Assembly (NCBI RefSeq): GCF_963924675.1
Contig: NC_089220.1
Span: 154,788,270-154,852,269 of the forward strand
Length of the DNA stretch: 64,000 bases
Direction: 5' to 3'
Origin: Phocoena phocoena
Lineage: Eukaryota > Chordata > Mammalia > Artiodactyla > Phocoenidae
The position numbers and the translations under genes were made by a program. Positions 44,038 through 55,627 of the stretch are shown here, piece by piece. Each line of letters starts with the position of its first letter. The stretch's first letter is position 1. The notes beneath the pieces were generated by a model. That model saw only the letters and a program-made list of their open reading frames with translations, had not been told where the DNA came from and did no database searches.

Positions 44038-45504
44038 AGCTGACAGACTGGCCGCTCCAATAAAGGGTTGCCCTCCCACTTTGCCCTTGCTTGGTCAATG
44101 CATATAAAAAGGGATATCCTGAAAAGTGACATTTTTTAGAGACATTACTGTTCATTGACTTCAAGGATTGCTTGAGAGAAGACAAGCTCATGCCCTTTAG
44201 CTCCACCTCCGTGCTCTGAGGCTGGACCCATCAATGTTCTTCAGTAACGATGTCTGAGCTGTCTCTTGAACTAATTTATGCCTCTGTTCTTATTCGGCAA
44301 TTTACTTTCCTGGTTGAACATCTCAAACAAACCAAAGCAGCTCTTCTGGAAATTCTTCTTTATCCTTATTTTATATTGTTTCTTAAAGTTTGCATCACAG
44401 GTCTAACTAGCTTGTACTTCTTTATCAAATGATCAAATGCTTTCCTAATTTTGAACATGCTGCAGTGACAGGATTTCCTGTTATCGTGAAAAGTTCAGTG
44501 ATATTTGGTTTAGCGGTTTTCAAGCGGTTTTAGCGGTTTTAGTGTTCAATATGCAAATTGAAAATATTAAGGTTAGGAATAAAGACTTCAGTTGCTTTGG
44601 ATTTCTAAAAATAAATATTATTAACTGAAAACCATTAAAAGGTCAAGATGATGGGATTGTTTCCAAATACAGGAAGATGTTTTGACTGGTTTCTAAGTGG
44701 TGGGGTCCTATTTTCTTCATACTTATGATTAATGTTCCCCCAGCCCTGTTTACTAACTTTACAGTATCACTTATCTACTTATGTGTAGGTCCAGTTAGGC
44801 CAGGGAGGTAAAAAACACTGTAAAAAATTTCTGAATTTTAATCTTGCAATTTGCGTCTGACATGGTTAAAAATGTGAGAAAATTAAGCAGTGTTTTGTAA
44901 TTGCAGTGTGGATACACCTTAGTAGGTTGTTGAGAAGAGAGTGAATAGATACTGTTAAACTATTGCAAACATTAGAACAGATGCACCCTGAGCAGTTACC
45001 TTAAGGTACTTAATTTTGCTACGGAAGAATTATTTCAGATGTTGTTTAATAGACTTAAAATGTATACGACCGTATCCCAAAGCTAGAGGCTGTGACGTAT
45101 CTGTCAGTCTTTGTGAGTAGAAGGAGATTTCTTGATTTCTTTCCTCAGTCTGATTGAAACTGTGAAGATGGCCAGAACTCCAAGGCCAAAAACATATAAA
45201 GCAGTATAATGACTCAGGTTTTCTAACATAGTGGAATAAGTAGGATTTGGGAACCTGTACCATACTCCCCCATTTCTTGGGGTCTACCCTTTTCCCTACT
45301 TGTCTTCCTGAATAACTTGGGGGCTACACGTCCTTGACTGCAGTTGACTGGTCCAGTGATGGATCCCTGACTTTAGCTAGGCCACTTAGAATACGTCCCT
45401 AGTATTTTTCAAACTGATACCAATGAAAAGAATCCATGTTTTTCCAGGAGTAGAAGTTGAAAGGTGTACAGCTCACGGGCTGTTGGTGGCTGTGGTGGAT
45501 GGAC
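44038..45504. other. Single-copy stretch
   Basis: No gene recognised. It contains a small AGCGGTTTT triplet repeat at 44512-44540. Open frames are short and without domains. Confidence 0.45.
44512..44540 (+). repeat. Three-copy AGCGGTTTT tandem repeat
   Basis: AGCGGTTTT occurs at 44512-44520, 44523-44531 and 44532-44540, with CA between copies one and two. Each unit keeps a CpG. Confidence 0.85.
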
Positions 45505-45930
45505 TTAAGGTGACCCCACATCCCTGGTCCTGGTGCAGATGTGCTTGTGTAATCCCCTCCCTCTGAGAGTGAACAGCACCTGGGGCTTGCTTCCAACACA
45601 CTGAGTAGGGCAAAGGAGTTGGATGTCACTCTTGTGATCGCATTGATTATAGAGACTTCACTGTGGGCTGACGTTTCAAAGCAAGGTTCCGTGAGTCCTG
45701 CTACCACAAGGAAATGAATTCCACCAACCACCGGGGGCAGTGTGGGAGCAGGTCCCGCCCTAGTCGAGCCTCTAATGATAGCGAAGCCCTGGACGATAGC
45801 TTTGTTGCAATTTTATGAAACCCTAAGCAGAGGAGCCAGGTAAGCCGTGCCTGGACTTCTGACCACAGGGACTGTAAGATAGTAACTGTATGTTATCTTA
45901 TGCTGCTAAGTTTATGGGAATTTGTTACTC
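45505..45930 (-). mobile_element. MLT1-class MaLR LTR, antisense
   Basis: The plus strand shows the reverse complement of an MLT1-type LTR: GTCCTGGTGCAGATGTGCTT, GTGTAATCCCCTCCCTCTGA, GGATGTCACTCTTGTGATCG, GGACTTCTGACCACAGGGAC, TGTAAGATAGTAACTGTATG, TGCTAAGTTTATGGGAATTT, GTTAC. The open frame at 45399-45731 (-) mostly overlaps it and is a chance reading of an ancient LTR. No retroviral gene is present. Confidence 0.72.
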
Positions 45931-47529
45931 TTTTGTATTTTTGAAAAGTCTGATCATGGCGTCATATAGCCAAAACTGCTAGCTGTTTCGAGGTATCTGT
46001 ATATTTGACTATAATGTTTAAAAGTCTAACTTTATGTTTTCCATTTGAAACTGATGTTTTGATGTTGTGTATAGGCTAAATGTAAAAGTAACCATATTCA
46101 AAGCACTGGCTGTACCCTTTTGACTTAACATCACTTAATTTCATTAATTTTGGTAATTGACATGGATAAGACTCATGGAGAGTCCTGTAGCCCTTTCTCT
46201 CTCTTTTCCCAGAATCTTTCCTCCAGTTTTCTAAAATTTTAGTTTGAACACAATTTACCCCAATTTCAAAATGATTGCATTCTCACCATTGAGTAAATAG
46301 CAATAATTCTAAACCCCTAAACACCTTTCCCAGTCTCCTCGTAGACAGTGGATAATAAAAATATTGTGAGACTCAAATTCAAAATATCAGCATACATGGT
46401 GAGAATTTAGTGTGATTCTCCAAAATTACTTAATAACACTACAGGCTTGTAGTTAATTTCCTGCTTTTTATTCCTGGACATAATAGCATCTGCTCATCTG
46501 GCCCTTTCTTCTCTCTCTTCTGCTCAGAATGCAAGAAACTGGCCACTTGCAGTGGTTTAGCTGTCCTAGTATCTATATTATTCTAGAAGGACAAATGTAG
46601 TGGAAAACAAAGAAACAAACAAAATCTCATCCTTACCTGTATTGCATAGAGCACATCTGGCGTGGTGGCCGCAAGACTGGAGAGGGGTAGAAAGCATGGA
46701 TTGCTTCCCAAATGCATTCTTCACTGGGTTATGCTTTCTATTGTGAGGTTTAGTCTTAAAGAGAAAGATAAATTGTTGAAGATCGTCATCACGTATTCAT
46801 TTATCTACTCATTTGAAGATTGTTTACTTAAACAAAGACATATGAACCACATGCTTAATCAATACTATTTGATAATAAGCAAATGGGAGTCTGGAAATTT
46901 GTAGAATTGAAATTCATGAATATACACAGACATTTCTATGTGGATTCTTTTCCTTTCTTCATTCAAGGAACACCTCCCCTCTGTGTGACATCCACAAATC
47001 TTTATTATGCAATAGATCTATGAGATCAATAGATGCTTTGATTCATAACATACTTATTGTTCCTATCAGATTACTGCAGATAATTTTTATTCCTGTTTTA
47101 TAGATACAGTGATAAAAAATTATATAGCATTACAGAAAGGTTTAGCCAGGACAGATCTTCTCCAATTGTGTTCCCCGAGAACCACATGTCTCATATCTTG
47201 GTGGCTGCTTGCAAACAAAAAGTCCCATGAGCAAGTAAACTTGGAAAATGTCCTTCACAGAATTTAATAATAAACATTAGCATGTGTTAAAATGCTCTGA
47301 GAAGCTCTAATATATAAAATTAAATGAGGGAAGGATAAAGGAAACAAGGTAAAAGAAAGAAATCTGCTTTAAGATTAAATGATCAAACTTCATTGCACCA
47401 AGGTAGACTTTTTCCCAGCATATCTCCTGATATTCTTCAGCCCCTTCTTGCAGACTTTCTCTCCCGCCCCATCCCCAAAGCTGTCCTCTGGACAGCACTA
47501 TGACAAGCCAGGTCTAGGGGCATCCACTA
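45931..47529. other. Single-copy stretch
   Basis: No gene recognised. A weak MIR-like trace (TTTTTATTCCTGTTTTATAG at 47085-47104) is present. The open frame at 46662-46904 (+) has no domain. Confidence 0.45.
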
Positions 47530-47960
47530 ACAAATACATATCTGTTGGGCTCTTGCTCTGTGCCAGCCATGGTGGTAGGTACTGGACACTTAATGTTGAG
47601 CCAGCACAGTCTCCTGCCTGCCCACGATGAGAAGAGAGTAGTAGAGAAATAAACAAGCAGCTGCAGGGAAAAGCAAAGCCTATTCATAAGAGTACATCAA
47701 TGGCGAGTAACTTTACACAGTTGGGGAGGGAGCATGGAAGGCTTTCTGGAGGAGGAGATATTTAAGCTAAAACCTGACTGGTGGGTTTCTGTGAAGAACC
47801 AGAGGAGAGGTATCTGTTACAAAAGAGTGATTTGCTTGCAGGACAGAAAGCCTGGAAGGAGACTCTTTCAGTATGGCTGGAGCTACCCCTAAGAGTGTTG
47901 TTAGGCCTCAGAGATTGGCAGGGCCAAATTCTGAAGAGCCTTGAAGAATTGTTTTTCTTT
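47530..47960 (-). repeat. L2-type LINE 3' region, antisense
   Basis: CATATCTGTTGGGCTCTTGC, TCTGTGCCAGCCATGGTGGT, AGGTACTGGACACTTAATGT, then GAGAAATAAACAAGCAGCTG, GGAAGGCTTTCTGGAGGAGG, AGATATTTAAGCTAAAACCT and GGCCAAATTCTGAAGAGCCT follow an old mammal-wide repeat. The first half fits antisense L2. The second half belongs to a repeat I recognise but cannot name with certainty. Confidence 0.55.
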
Positions 47961-49754
47961 TCTTTCAATGAGAGTTATTTCCCCTTGAGTTATTAGTCTA
48001 ATTTTTTCTCTTATAGACGAGAATGATGCACATGTATGATTAATGGACCCATTAACTCAGAGAGTTAGGACACCATCAGTGGCATTCAATACTTCCTTCT
48101 AAGCCTGCATTGAGCTTCCAGAAGATTGACAGTGACTGATTCTACTCAGACGGGGTCCATAACGTTCTCTTTAATGGTTCCATTTCATCCTAAAATTTTA
48201 CAAAACCTGTATTTAGTGTCTCTCCACTTAAGCAAACTGGTAGATTCCAGTGTTAACAAATATCAAAGCCAGAGACGCCTGCCTACATTCTTGTCTGGCT
48301 TTTGCTAGACTTGAAAGTGTTATATGACTGTTCGTTTAGCAGCAGTCTCTAAATAAGAAAATATTGCAACACGTGCTTGAGGTTTTTTTCCATTAAATTT
48401 TAAATAGATGCAGAAATCTGGATGCTGACTCCCTTTAAATGGTTTAAATTTTAACGATACATTTTGCATTGTTCAATAAAGAACCAGCTGTAAATGCAAT
48501 GAATATTTGTTTACGATGTCTTGCTGGTAATTGGGTTTAGCAAGGCATGCAAAGAGCAGTTTTCTTCAAATGACTTATTGGAAGTGTGAAAGGAGGACAA
48601 GTTTCCTTTCTACAGGCAAGCTTCCTTTCTTCAATCCTAGTGATGGCATTGTGAATAAACTGCAGCACAGATTTAATACCGAGCATAAAAGACCATTGTC
48701 CCAGGTGCATGGACATAACTTATAATTACTCTGCTATGTAAAGGATGCTATCACTCTGACTTACATTTGTTATAATTACTGGGAATTATTCTTCAAGTAG
48801 CTAGGAAAAAATGATCATTAACAGATGATGTCCTGTGTAATTCTGATATATGATAACCAGCACGATTTTATTCTTCTCTCCAGAGGTAAAATGCTTCGCT
48901 TATAATAACAATTTAAGAATTGGGGGGAATGGTTTGGAACCTGCTTCCTGAAAGATCACTGAAAATGTTTTGCTGCTCCTATAAAATTCCACTAGTTTAT
49001 TTTCCATTAACATGTTTATTTTTAACCGCCAGTGTTTTTCTAGTGAAGAATCATGATCCATCAGGGCCTACTTTGTGCCAGCTGTGGTTCAACTGTTTTT
49101 TATTGCTGGAGCAAGACACAGGATGACACACAATTGTCTTTAAGGTTAGATATTTCACCCATGACAACTCAGATGCCTTTTTTTTTCCCAGTGACTGAAT
49201 TTTCACCTTCAAATCCCAGAGGTCACCCAAAGGTAATGTTTTCCTTAAAACATACCTATTAAAGTGACCTAAGCCTTAACATAAACAAAATCTTTTAAAA
49301 TGCAGGCGCCCGAAAAATCCAGGATTTCAATCCTGGCTCCAATGTTTGAATATGAAAAGGCGAGCAAGGCATAATGAAATTCCTTTTGAAGCAAGCCTTA
49401 ATTTTAAAGAAGTAGCCTAATTTAATCATACAACCCCTTCCTCCCCACAAATGTATCGTCAGCTTGGATTTTCTTCCTTTATTGGAAAAAAAAAATTCAC
49501 TCGTTAACTGTAAATACTGAGTCTTACCAGTGATCATCTTTCTCCATGTAATGTATTACTACTGTGTTGACTATTAGGTTATTAAAAATGAAAAAATTCC
49601 AACCTTTCATAGCCTTAACTTTCCCCAACAATATTATCACAGCGGCCATGCACATATTCCTTCCACTTTTCTGACAATTTGACTCAGCTGTAAAAGTTTA
49701 TGGATACATGTTGTTTTAAGGTCTGATTAAAATAAATAAGGAAGGAGAATAGAA
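47961..49754. other. Single-copy stretch with a repeat-free candidate block
   Basis: No repeat or gene recognised. 48420-48880 is free of repeats and rich in AT cores such as TTATAATTACT (48719-48729 and again at 48770-48780). Open frames are short. Confidence 0.4.
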
Positions 49755-49850
49755 AGCAATGTTTATTAATGCCTACTATGTGTCGAGCGCGTTTATAGAA
49801 ATACCTTAGCTATTAGTCTCTTTGTTTTGAAGAAGAGGGTTTAGAAATCC
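49755..49850 (-). repeat. MIR SINE fragment, antisense
   Basis: AATGTTTATTAATGCCTACT, ATGTGTCGAGCGCGTTTATA, GCTATTAGTCTCTTTG, GAAGAAGAGGGTTTAGAAAT resemble the reverse-complement MIR/L2 tail followed by the ATGAGGAAACTGAG zone. Confidence 0.5.
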
Positions 49851-50254
49851 TGCACTATTTTCTCAGTCCCGTGTCTTATGTGACTTGTGGTTTCCTGAAC
49901 TTTGTGAAGTTCTCACAATCCACCTTGTAAATTTGCTGCAGGGCTGTTTGCCTCTCGAGCTGGAACTGCCCCGACATGATGGACACGGAATCATAAAAGC
50001 AGGATGGCCTGATTCTTTGCAGGTGATATTGGAGGTAGAACCGGTGTTTCCAGTTCCTGGATGTGGGACCAATTGAAGGAGAAATGGAATTAACTGCATC
50101 TCATCATCCAAAATCATTCTGCTGCGTTTCTGTAATATGGGCTTTATTTCCACAAACAGGAACTAAAAAATCTGAAGATGCTTGGGATAGACCTCCAATG
50201 TAAGGAAACATAACAATTATTTATTCTCACACCACTTACAAGAAGGGGAGCCAA
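49851..50254. other. Single-copy stretch of balanced composition
   Basis: No repeat recognised. An open stretch of about 69 codons on the minus strand (about 49878-50088) lacks an obvious start or splice signals and matches nothing I know. It is within chance expectation. Confidence 0.4.
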
Positions 50255-51010
50255 TTATTTCATTTTTATGTTATTTCAATTTTTTTTTTTTTGGTGTTAA
50301 AAGTAAAACATGCCCATTTTACAAAACATAAAGACATATAAAAAAGAAAATAAAAATTGAGCATAATGCTGCCATCAGGAAATAATCACACTCATTTGGG
50401 CCTATCTATAAATATGTGTTTAAAATTGGAATACTATCACATATATTTTGAAGATTGGGATCGTAATGTAAGCAGGACCATTTAAAATTTACTTTCTTTG
50501 AGTCTCTCTCAGATTTTTATTCCCATTGCAATTAGAGGAGCTCAGATCTTGACCTGGAAAGCCACATAATCCTAGAGGGATTTTTTTTTTCTTCTATGCA
50601 TTATTCTGGGAGATCCCAGTGCTCTTAAATATACTTGAAAACATGATTTTCCATGGCTGCTTAGTGTTTAGTCCTATGGACATAATACAGTTTTTTTAAG
50701 CATCCCCTCATTGTTGGACATTTAATTCGAAAACAGTTTGCTGTTGTTTTAAGTCATGCTTCAATGAACACGCTTGGAAACTCTGAGGGGAACTTCCTGG
50801 CCCGGTTCACAGCTATATCACAGGGTCACGTGCACCGGCCAGCACAGGACTAATGCTCAACAAAAACGTTTTGCATTAATTAATATATTTCTCTAAATCT
50901 CTTCCTATCTCCCTGGGAAAGATTTCTAGAAATGGAATTACAGGGTCAAAGTCAATGAAGTTTAATAAGTCTCTGTATAGGGAACTGCATTTCCCACTTG
51001 TATTAGCACC
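50255..51010 (-). mobile_element. Old L1 (L1M-type) 3' region, antisense
   Basis: AAAGTAAAACATGCCCATTT, TTTTCCATGGCTGCTTAGTG, CATCCCCTCATTGTTGGACA, TTTAATTCGAAAACAGTTTG, CATGCTTCAATGAACACGCT, GAAAGATTTCTAGAAATGGA, ATTACAGGGTCAAAGTCAAT appear in the reverse-complement order of an old L1 3' region. It is highly diverged and gapped. Confidence 0.75.
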
Positions 51011-51271
51011 CATGGAAAGGGTGACTTGTTCTTACTGAAGCTGCTGATTAAGTGGAAGTATTGACAGTTTATAATATAAACACGGCCTCAAGATCCTCCG
51101 TACAACACCGGAAACCCTTCTGATCTTCTAATTCTACCTGCCACACAAACACCAACTCAATTTCATCTCTCTTTTTAAGATGTATGTCAGTGATGTTTAA
51201 AAATTTTCTCCTCTTGAATTCCTCAGAATTCTTCTTTTTTTTCTGGTGGGGAAAAGATGAACTTTTAATTT

Positions 51272-51342
51272 TTATTTCTAATTTTTAATTGGAGTATGGT
51301 TGACTTACAATGTTGTGTTAGTTTCTGGTGTACCGCAAAATT
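51272..51342 (-). mobile_element. L1 LINE 3' terminal fragment, antisense
   Basis: TTTTTAATTGGAGTATGGTT, GACTTACAATGTTGTGTTAG, TTTCTGGTGTACCGCAAAAT is the reverse-complement L1 3' terminus seen also at 11905. Only about 70 bp remain. Confidence 0.8.
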
Positions 51343-51402
51343 CTTAATAACGGTAACTCTATACTTTCCCCTCAATAAATTATTTAGTTATGCTATTTTC
51401 TC

Positions 51403-51467
51403 CTGTGTATGTGTGTGTGTGTGTTTTGTTTTTGTATGTGTGTGTGCGTGCACGCGTATGTGTGTGG
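51403..51467 (+). repeat. TG-rich simple repeat with a CG-containing alternating tract
   Basis: GTATGTGTGTGTGTGTGT is followed by a short T-rich break and TATGTGTGTGTGCGTGCACG, CGTATGTGTGTG. 51436-51466 alternates purine and pyrimidine. Confidence 0.9.
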
Positions 51468-51537
51468 TTGGCCAGCATTTCACATGACAATGTCTTATTT
51501 CTTTAACTAGATTGTAGACCCACTGAAGACAGAACAT

Positions 51538-51742
51538 TGTAGTGATTGAGAACACAAGTGATATGGCGCTAATTCTTAATGGCTCAACACAAGTGACCTA
51601 ACTCTGTCTTTCCATCTGTCACTGGGATTAGTGATATGTCCCTCTCTTGAGTATTCTAAGGATAAAATGAGAAAGTGTATGTAAAGTTCTTAACACAGAG
51701 CCCTGCAGATATTAAGTGCTCAATAAATTTTGGTTCTGTTTT
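51538..51742 (+). repeat. MIR SINE, sense
   Basis: TGTAGTGATTGAGAACACAA, CACAAGTGACCTAACTCTGT, CTTTCCATCTGTCACTGGGA, TAAAGTTCTTAACACAGAGC, CCTGCAGATATTAAGTGCTC, AATAAATTTTGG. The complete MIR order is readable. Confidence 0.8.
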
Positions 51743-52206
51743 AATCTTGTGCTTGTCTGGAATTATGTAGCATCATTTTGGAGGTGATTAGTCTACTCAG
51801 TGAGCTGGAAATATGATCCGTGGGATCAGCATTTACTACTGTCCTGTCAGGAACAAATGAAGGGAACAGGATGATATAATGTTTCCTGGGATTTACATTC
51901 TTACCCTTAGAATGGGCACTACTACCCTGGACCCACTAATCTATGATTCTTTTAAGGGTCTCGGTAGTAATCTGTAGTCAGAAAAATGGGGAGACGGGTC
52001 ATACTTTCAATCAAGTTCTTAAAGCATCTCTGAATGCAGACCTCCAATCAAAGCACCTGCCTGGGAACAAAGTTGGATGCAGACTTGAGATCAGTCTTTC
52101 ACTGGGGGAAAACATCTTGTTGGCATTTCTCCTGGCATCTTTTTTTTGGTAATACTGTATTTACTCACTTTGTAATCTGGTGATATTTATAGCTTAAACC
52201 TGTTTA
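51743..52206. other. Single-copy stretch
   Basis: No gene or repeat recognised. Confidence 0.45.
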
Positions 52207-52220
52207 CCAAGATCCCTTTT

Positions 52221-52422
52221 TTTTTTTTTGCGGTACGCGGGCCTCTCACTGTTGTGGCCTCTGCCATCGCGGAGCACAGGCTCCGGACGCGCAGGCTCAG
52301 CGGTCATGGCTCACGGGCCCAGCCGCCCCGCGGCATGTGGGATCTTCCCGGACCGGGGCACGAACCCGTGTCCCCTGCATCGGCAGGCGGACTCTCAACC
52401 ACTGCGCCACCAGGAAAGGCCC
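52221..52422 (-). mobile_element. CHR-2-type SINE, antisense, first of two stacked copies
   Basis: Complete antisense copy with T-rich tail complement and GC-rich body. Its head end is mutated (CACCAGGAAAGGCCCC in place of CACCAGGGAAGCCC). Target word CCAAGATCCCTTTT precedes it at 52207-52220, and CCAAGATCCCCTTTT follows at 52423-52437. A third copy of this word lies after the next SINE. Confidence 0.94.
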
Positions 52423-52437
52423 CCAAGATCCCCTTTT

Positions 52438-52640
52438 TTTTTTTTTTGCAGTACGCAGGCCTCCCACTGTTGTGGCCTCTCCCATTGCGGAGCACAGGCT
52501 CTGGACGCGCAGGCTCAGCGGCCACGGCTCACGGGCCTAGCCGCTCCGCGGCATGTGGGATCTTCCCGGACCAGGGCACGAACCCGTGTCCCCTGCATCG
52601 GCAGGCGGACTCTCAACCACCGCGCCACCAGGGAAGCCCC
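52438..52640 (-). mobile_element. CHR-2-type SINE, antisense, second of two stacked copies
   Basis: Complete antisense copy. It is flanked by CCAAGATCCCCTTTT at 52423-52437 and CCAAGATCCCTTTT at 52641-52654. It differs from the 52221 copy at many scattered sites, so it is not a recent tandem duplicate. The tail complement plus the first body bases form a T-rich tract ending in GCAG at 52448-52451, where the other antisense copies have CGG, TGG or a different junction. Confidence 0.94.
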
Positions 52641-52654
52641 CCAAGATCCCTTTT

Positions 52655-54222
52655 GATGAAACGTTCTGGAAAGATTTATTAGGCATGAAAATCCTGTTTT
52701 CCACTCTTTGCATCTGCTGTCAAAGTACCACTCAAGATCCAGGTCCACTTTAAAAGCTCACTTAGCACGGATACCTCTCAGGTTGGTATTCCCACCGCAG
52801 CTACAGAAGCCCTAAATGTGACCTGGAAAGCCTCCTAGCCTTACAGGAAAAGAGCCACAGTGCTTCTGGTCCTACTGATTTATCAGAGATTTGGGGAGGT
52901 GGAAGGGATTTTTGACAAGATAGAACAAGTGGTAGTTTGGAATTTCAACATTGTATTTTAATCACACAAAAAATAATTTTCAGAAAAGGCTACAAAAAGC
53001 TTTGGCTATCAAAAATGATAGAGACAAGGGGTAGAAAAATGAGAAGAATATCTAAAGGTAAGTTTTTAAAATAAGGATCCACATGATAATACAGATTTAG
53101 AGGTCAAAACTTGGATTTTCCATTTTTATATTTTGCTTTACCGCACAAGAAGCTTGCACTAGAAAAAGGTTCCAACTGGCTTGATTTTTCCTATTCAAGG
53201 AATTATTCTCCAGTGGAAAATTCATGAATGAACAGAAGTACGTATGTGTCCAATTTTCATCTGATGGACCAACTGCTAAAACCTCTAAGACCTAGAGATT
53301 GAGAGGTTTAGGGGGATGCTAAGCATCCCTTGGAGAAAAACCCAAACGGATCTTTGAGATGCGGTATTGAGAGTGATTTCATGCCTCTAGCAATACTCTT
53401 ACTTTCCCCATCCTATTTTTTTTTCTTTATCTGTCTATGAAAAGTAGGGTCAAAAAGGCAAACACAAGTTTGTTAGAAATAGAACAGACACTGTGTTAGG
53501 GACAGCTTTTACCTAAGAGAAGGGAATGGCAGAACGGCAGGGAAACTTTAAGCTTGCTATTTTTTTTTTTTAATAGATACTGATTATTGATGACAAAAGG
53601 CTGTTTTCCTGAAGGAGGAATCATTATAGGAAAAGAAAACATCAAACCGATGTGACCTTTAAACCAGTCTTGAAAGTTTTGCTACACTGTCAGATGGAAG
53701 AGGGAATTGCGTTTGAAGGTAGAACTAGGACCAGTGGGGAGAAAAACTTGGAAAGACACGTACTCTGAATTGATCAGAGACCTTTTTATATTTGTGGACT
53801 TGGTCAAGAGCCTACTTAAAACGGTGATGCAACTAGGCACTGTGTCACTATCCTTCACTCTGTAGTTATGTCACCTCACAAACATGCAGAAAAAATTGGA
53901 TAGAACCTATTATATGGTCTTATTAAACCTTGCATGCATAGACACAGCTTCTATCTTTCAGTTTATGACAGAGTTTAAATTCTTGATGTTAAAAGAGGCA
54001 GTGACAATTACTGCGCTACAGTGTTTACCACCACTTAGCAATTATATGGTGACTCCTGCAGCTCCTTCCTTGCTACTTAAAAGAGCATCAGTGTAGTGAG
54101 TCTCACCCTTCACCTATTTACCAGATGATACACCTCAGGCCAAGAGAGACAAATGACTGACACCAAAACCCAGCTCATCAGTGATGTGGAATTAATGTGA
54201 ACCCTCTGAAAACCTGCCTTGG
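52655..54222. other. Single-copy stretch
   Basis: No repeat family or exon recognised. A strong splice-donor-like word AAAGGTAAGTTT lies at 53055-53066. A T run with AATAGA follows at 53561-53576. Open frame 53884-54096 (+) shows no domain. Confidence 0.45.
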
Positions 54223-54224
54223 AG

Positions 54225-54460
54225 TTTGGTGGGTCTAGGTTTGAATCTCTTCTCTGCCACTTGTTTGTGCAACTTTTGGTACGTCACAATGTTCCAAGCT
54301 CCAAGCCTGCTCCCTTTTCTGTCAAATGAAGGCAGTAATACTTCCCTTATAGAGTTGTTTTAAGGGTCATATGAAATGTACTTGAGCTTAGAGAAAGCGC
54401 TTGCCTTAGTGCCAAGCATACAATGGACATTCAAAAAGATGGTGGCAATTATCACCATGT
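54225..54460 (+). repeat. MIR SINE, sense
   Basis: GGGTCTAGGTTTGAATCTCT, TCTCTGCCACTTGTTTGTGC, TTTTCTGTCAAATGAAGGCA, GTAATACTTCCCTTATAGAG, TTGTTTTAAGGGTCATATGA, GCGCTTGCCTTAGTGCCAAG, CATACAATGGACATTCAAAA follow nearly the full MIR consensus order. Confidence 0.85.
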
Positions 54461-55627
54461 CCTTGACAGCAGCCTTTTCTTAATATAAATGGTCCTTGGA
54501 TTGTGGGTCTCAGAAAACATAATCTTGTTCCGTTAATTATACCATTAAGTTTTAAGAAAAATGAGATGTCTTTTTTAGAATATTAAGAAAATCCTATCAT
54601 GACAGAATCTGCCACCATTTTTTAATATTTTGAACATGAAGAATTCGCTCACATAGAAGGTGAGACTATAACTTCGTGTTACTAGCTTGTCATGACACAC
54701 TCACGGAATGGACGGATCGTGTATGATAATACCAAAGTTACTTCTATGGCTATTGAACCTGCTTGCACAGTATTTAGCCAAAGGATGTCTGTAAATTCAG
54801 CATGCTTGATCAGAAATCACAAATTATACTTATTAGGGAGTATGTCAATTTGCGAGTAACACATAGAAAGGTTAGACTGTGCTAAAAGTAAACTTGAAAT
54901 GGCATTCTTTTGAAATATCAGTGGTATTGTCTCATGCAGTTGTCAAAAGGGAAAACTGCACAGCCTTTGGTGAGAAACAGAGAGGACCGTCAGCCCAGGA
55001 GACACAAGTACCTTCCAGCTGGCATTGGTCCCAGTAAAGATATTGAATAATGAATAAGCTGACTCTCACTTATTTTAGTAATAAACTTCCTAACTTTTGA
55101 ATTTCTCTTGTAAAATGTAATAAACACAAAGTATTATTATTTTGTAAATACTATGACTCGTTCATACTTTGTAAGACACTGAATAAATTTACCATCTTTT
55201 ATCACTGTCCTTTTTAGGCTTGTTAATCCTTTTTTACTTTACTGTAAACATTCATAAAATTAACATTTTAAGTGGCCATTTTTTATAAGTATCTGTTTGG
55301 TTTACAACCGCTAATGAAGCTCAGGAAAAATCTTTCTAATGGCTGCTATTATTTTTTACAGGGTAGAAATAATGTCGCTTGCACTTGTAGTGACATCAAG
55401 TCAGTGGTGTTTAATTCCTCTGGACCACAGGCCAGAGCAAAAATGTGTCCTTTCTGGTTTGGAGACTTACCGTCGACTACGGGATTAGGTTCAAAGTCCT
55501 TTGAACCTTCTCTCTGCTCCATAGGATTGACCATTACCACCTTTGTTACCACACCAAACTCTGCAAAGATGTTTATACTACATCTATGCAATTTTATTAT
55601 ACTTATTTGAACATATCTATTTCTATT
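54461..55627. other. AT-rich single-copy stretch
   Basis: No repeat recognised. Open frames on both strands at 55272-55610 overlap and have no identifiable domain. The segment 55370-55560 is more GC-balanced than its surroundings. Confidence 0.45.

Noticed and set aside
49878..50088. Minus-strand open stretch of about 69 codons that reads like plausible protein
   Set aside because: It lacks a convincing start, splice sites or any family match, and its length is ordinary. I considered an exon or processed pseudogene but found no support.
52228..52682. 142-codon open frames on the plus strand
   Set aside because: Both are readings through two antisense SINEs. The protein text repeats the same SINE-derived words as frames at 43020, 43746 and 56838, so they are not genes.
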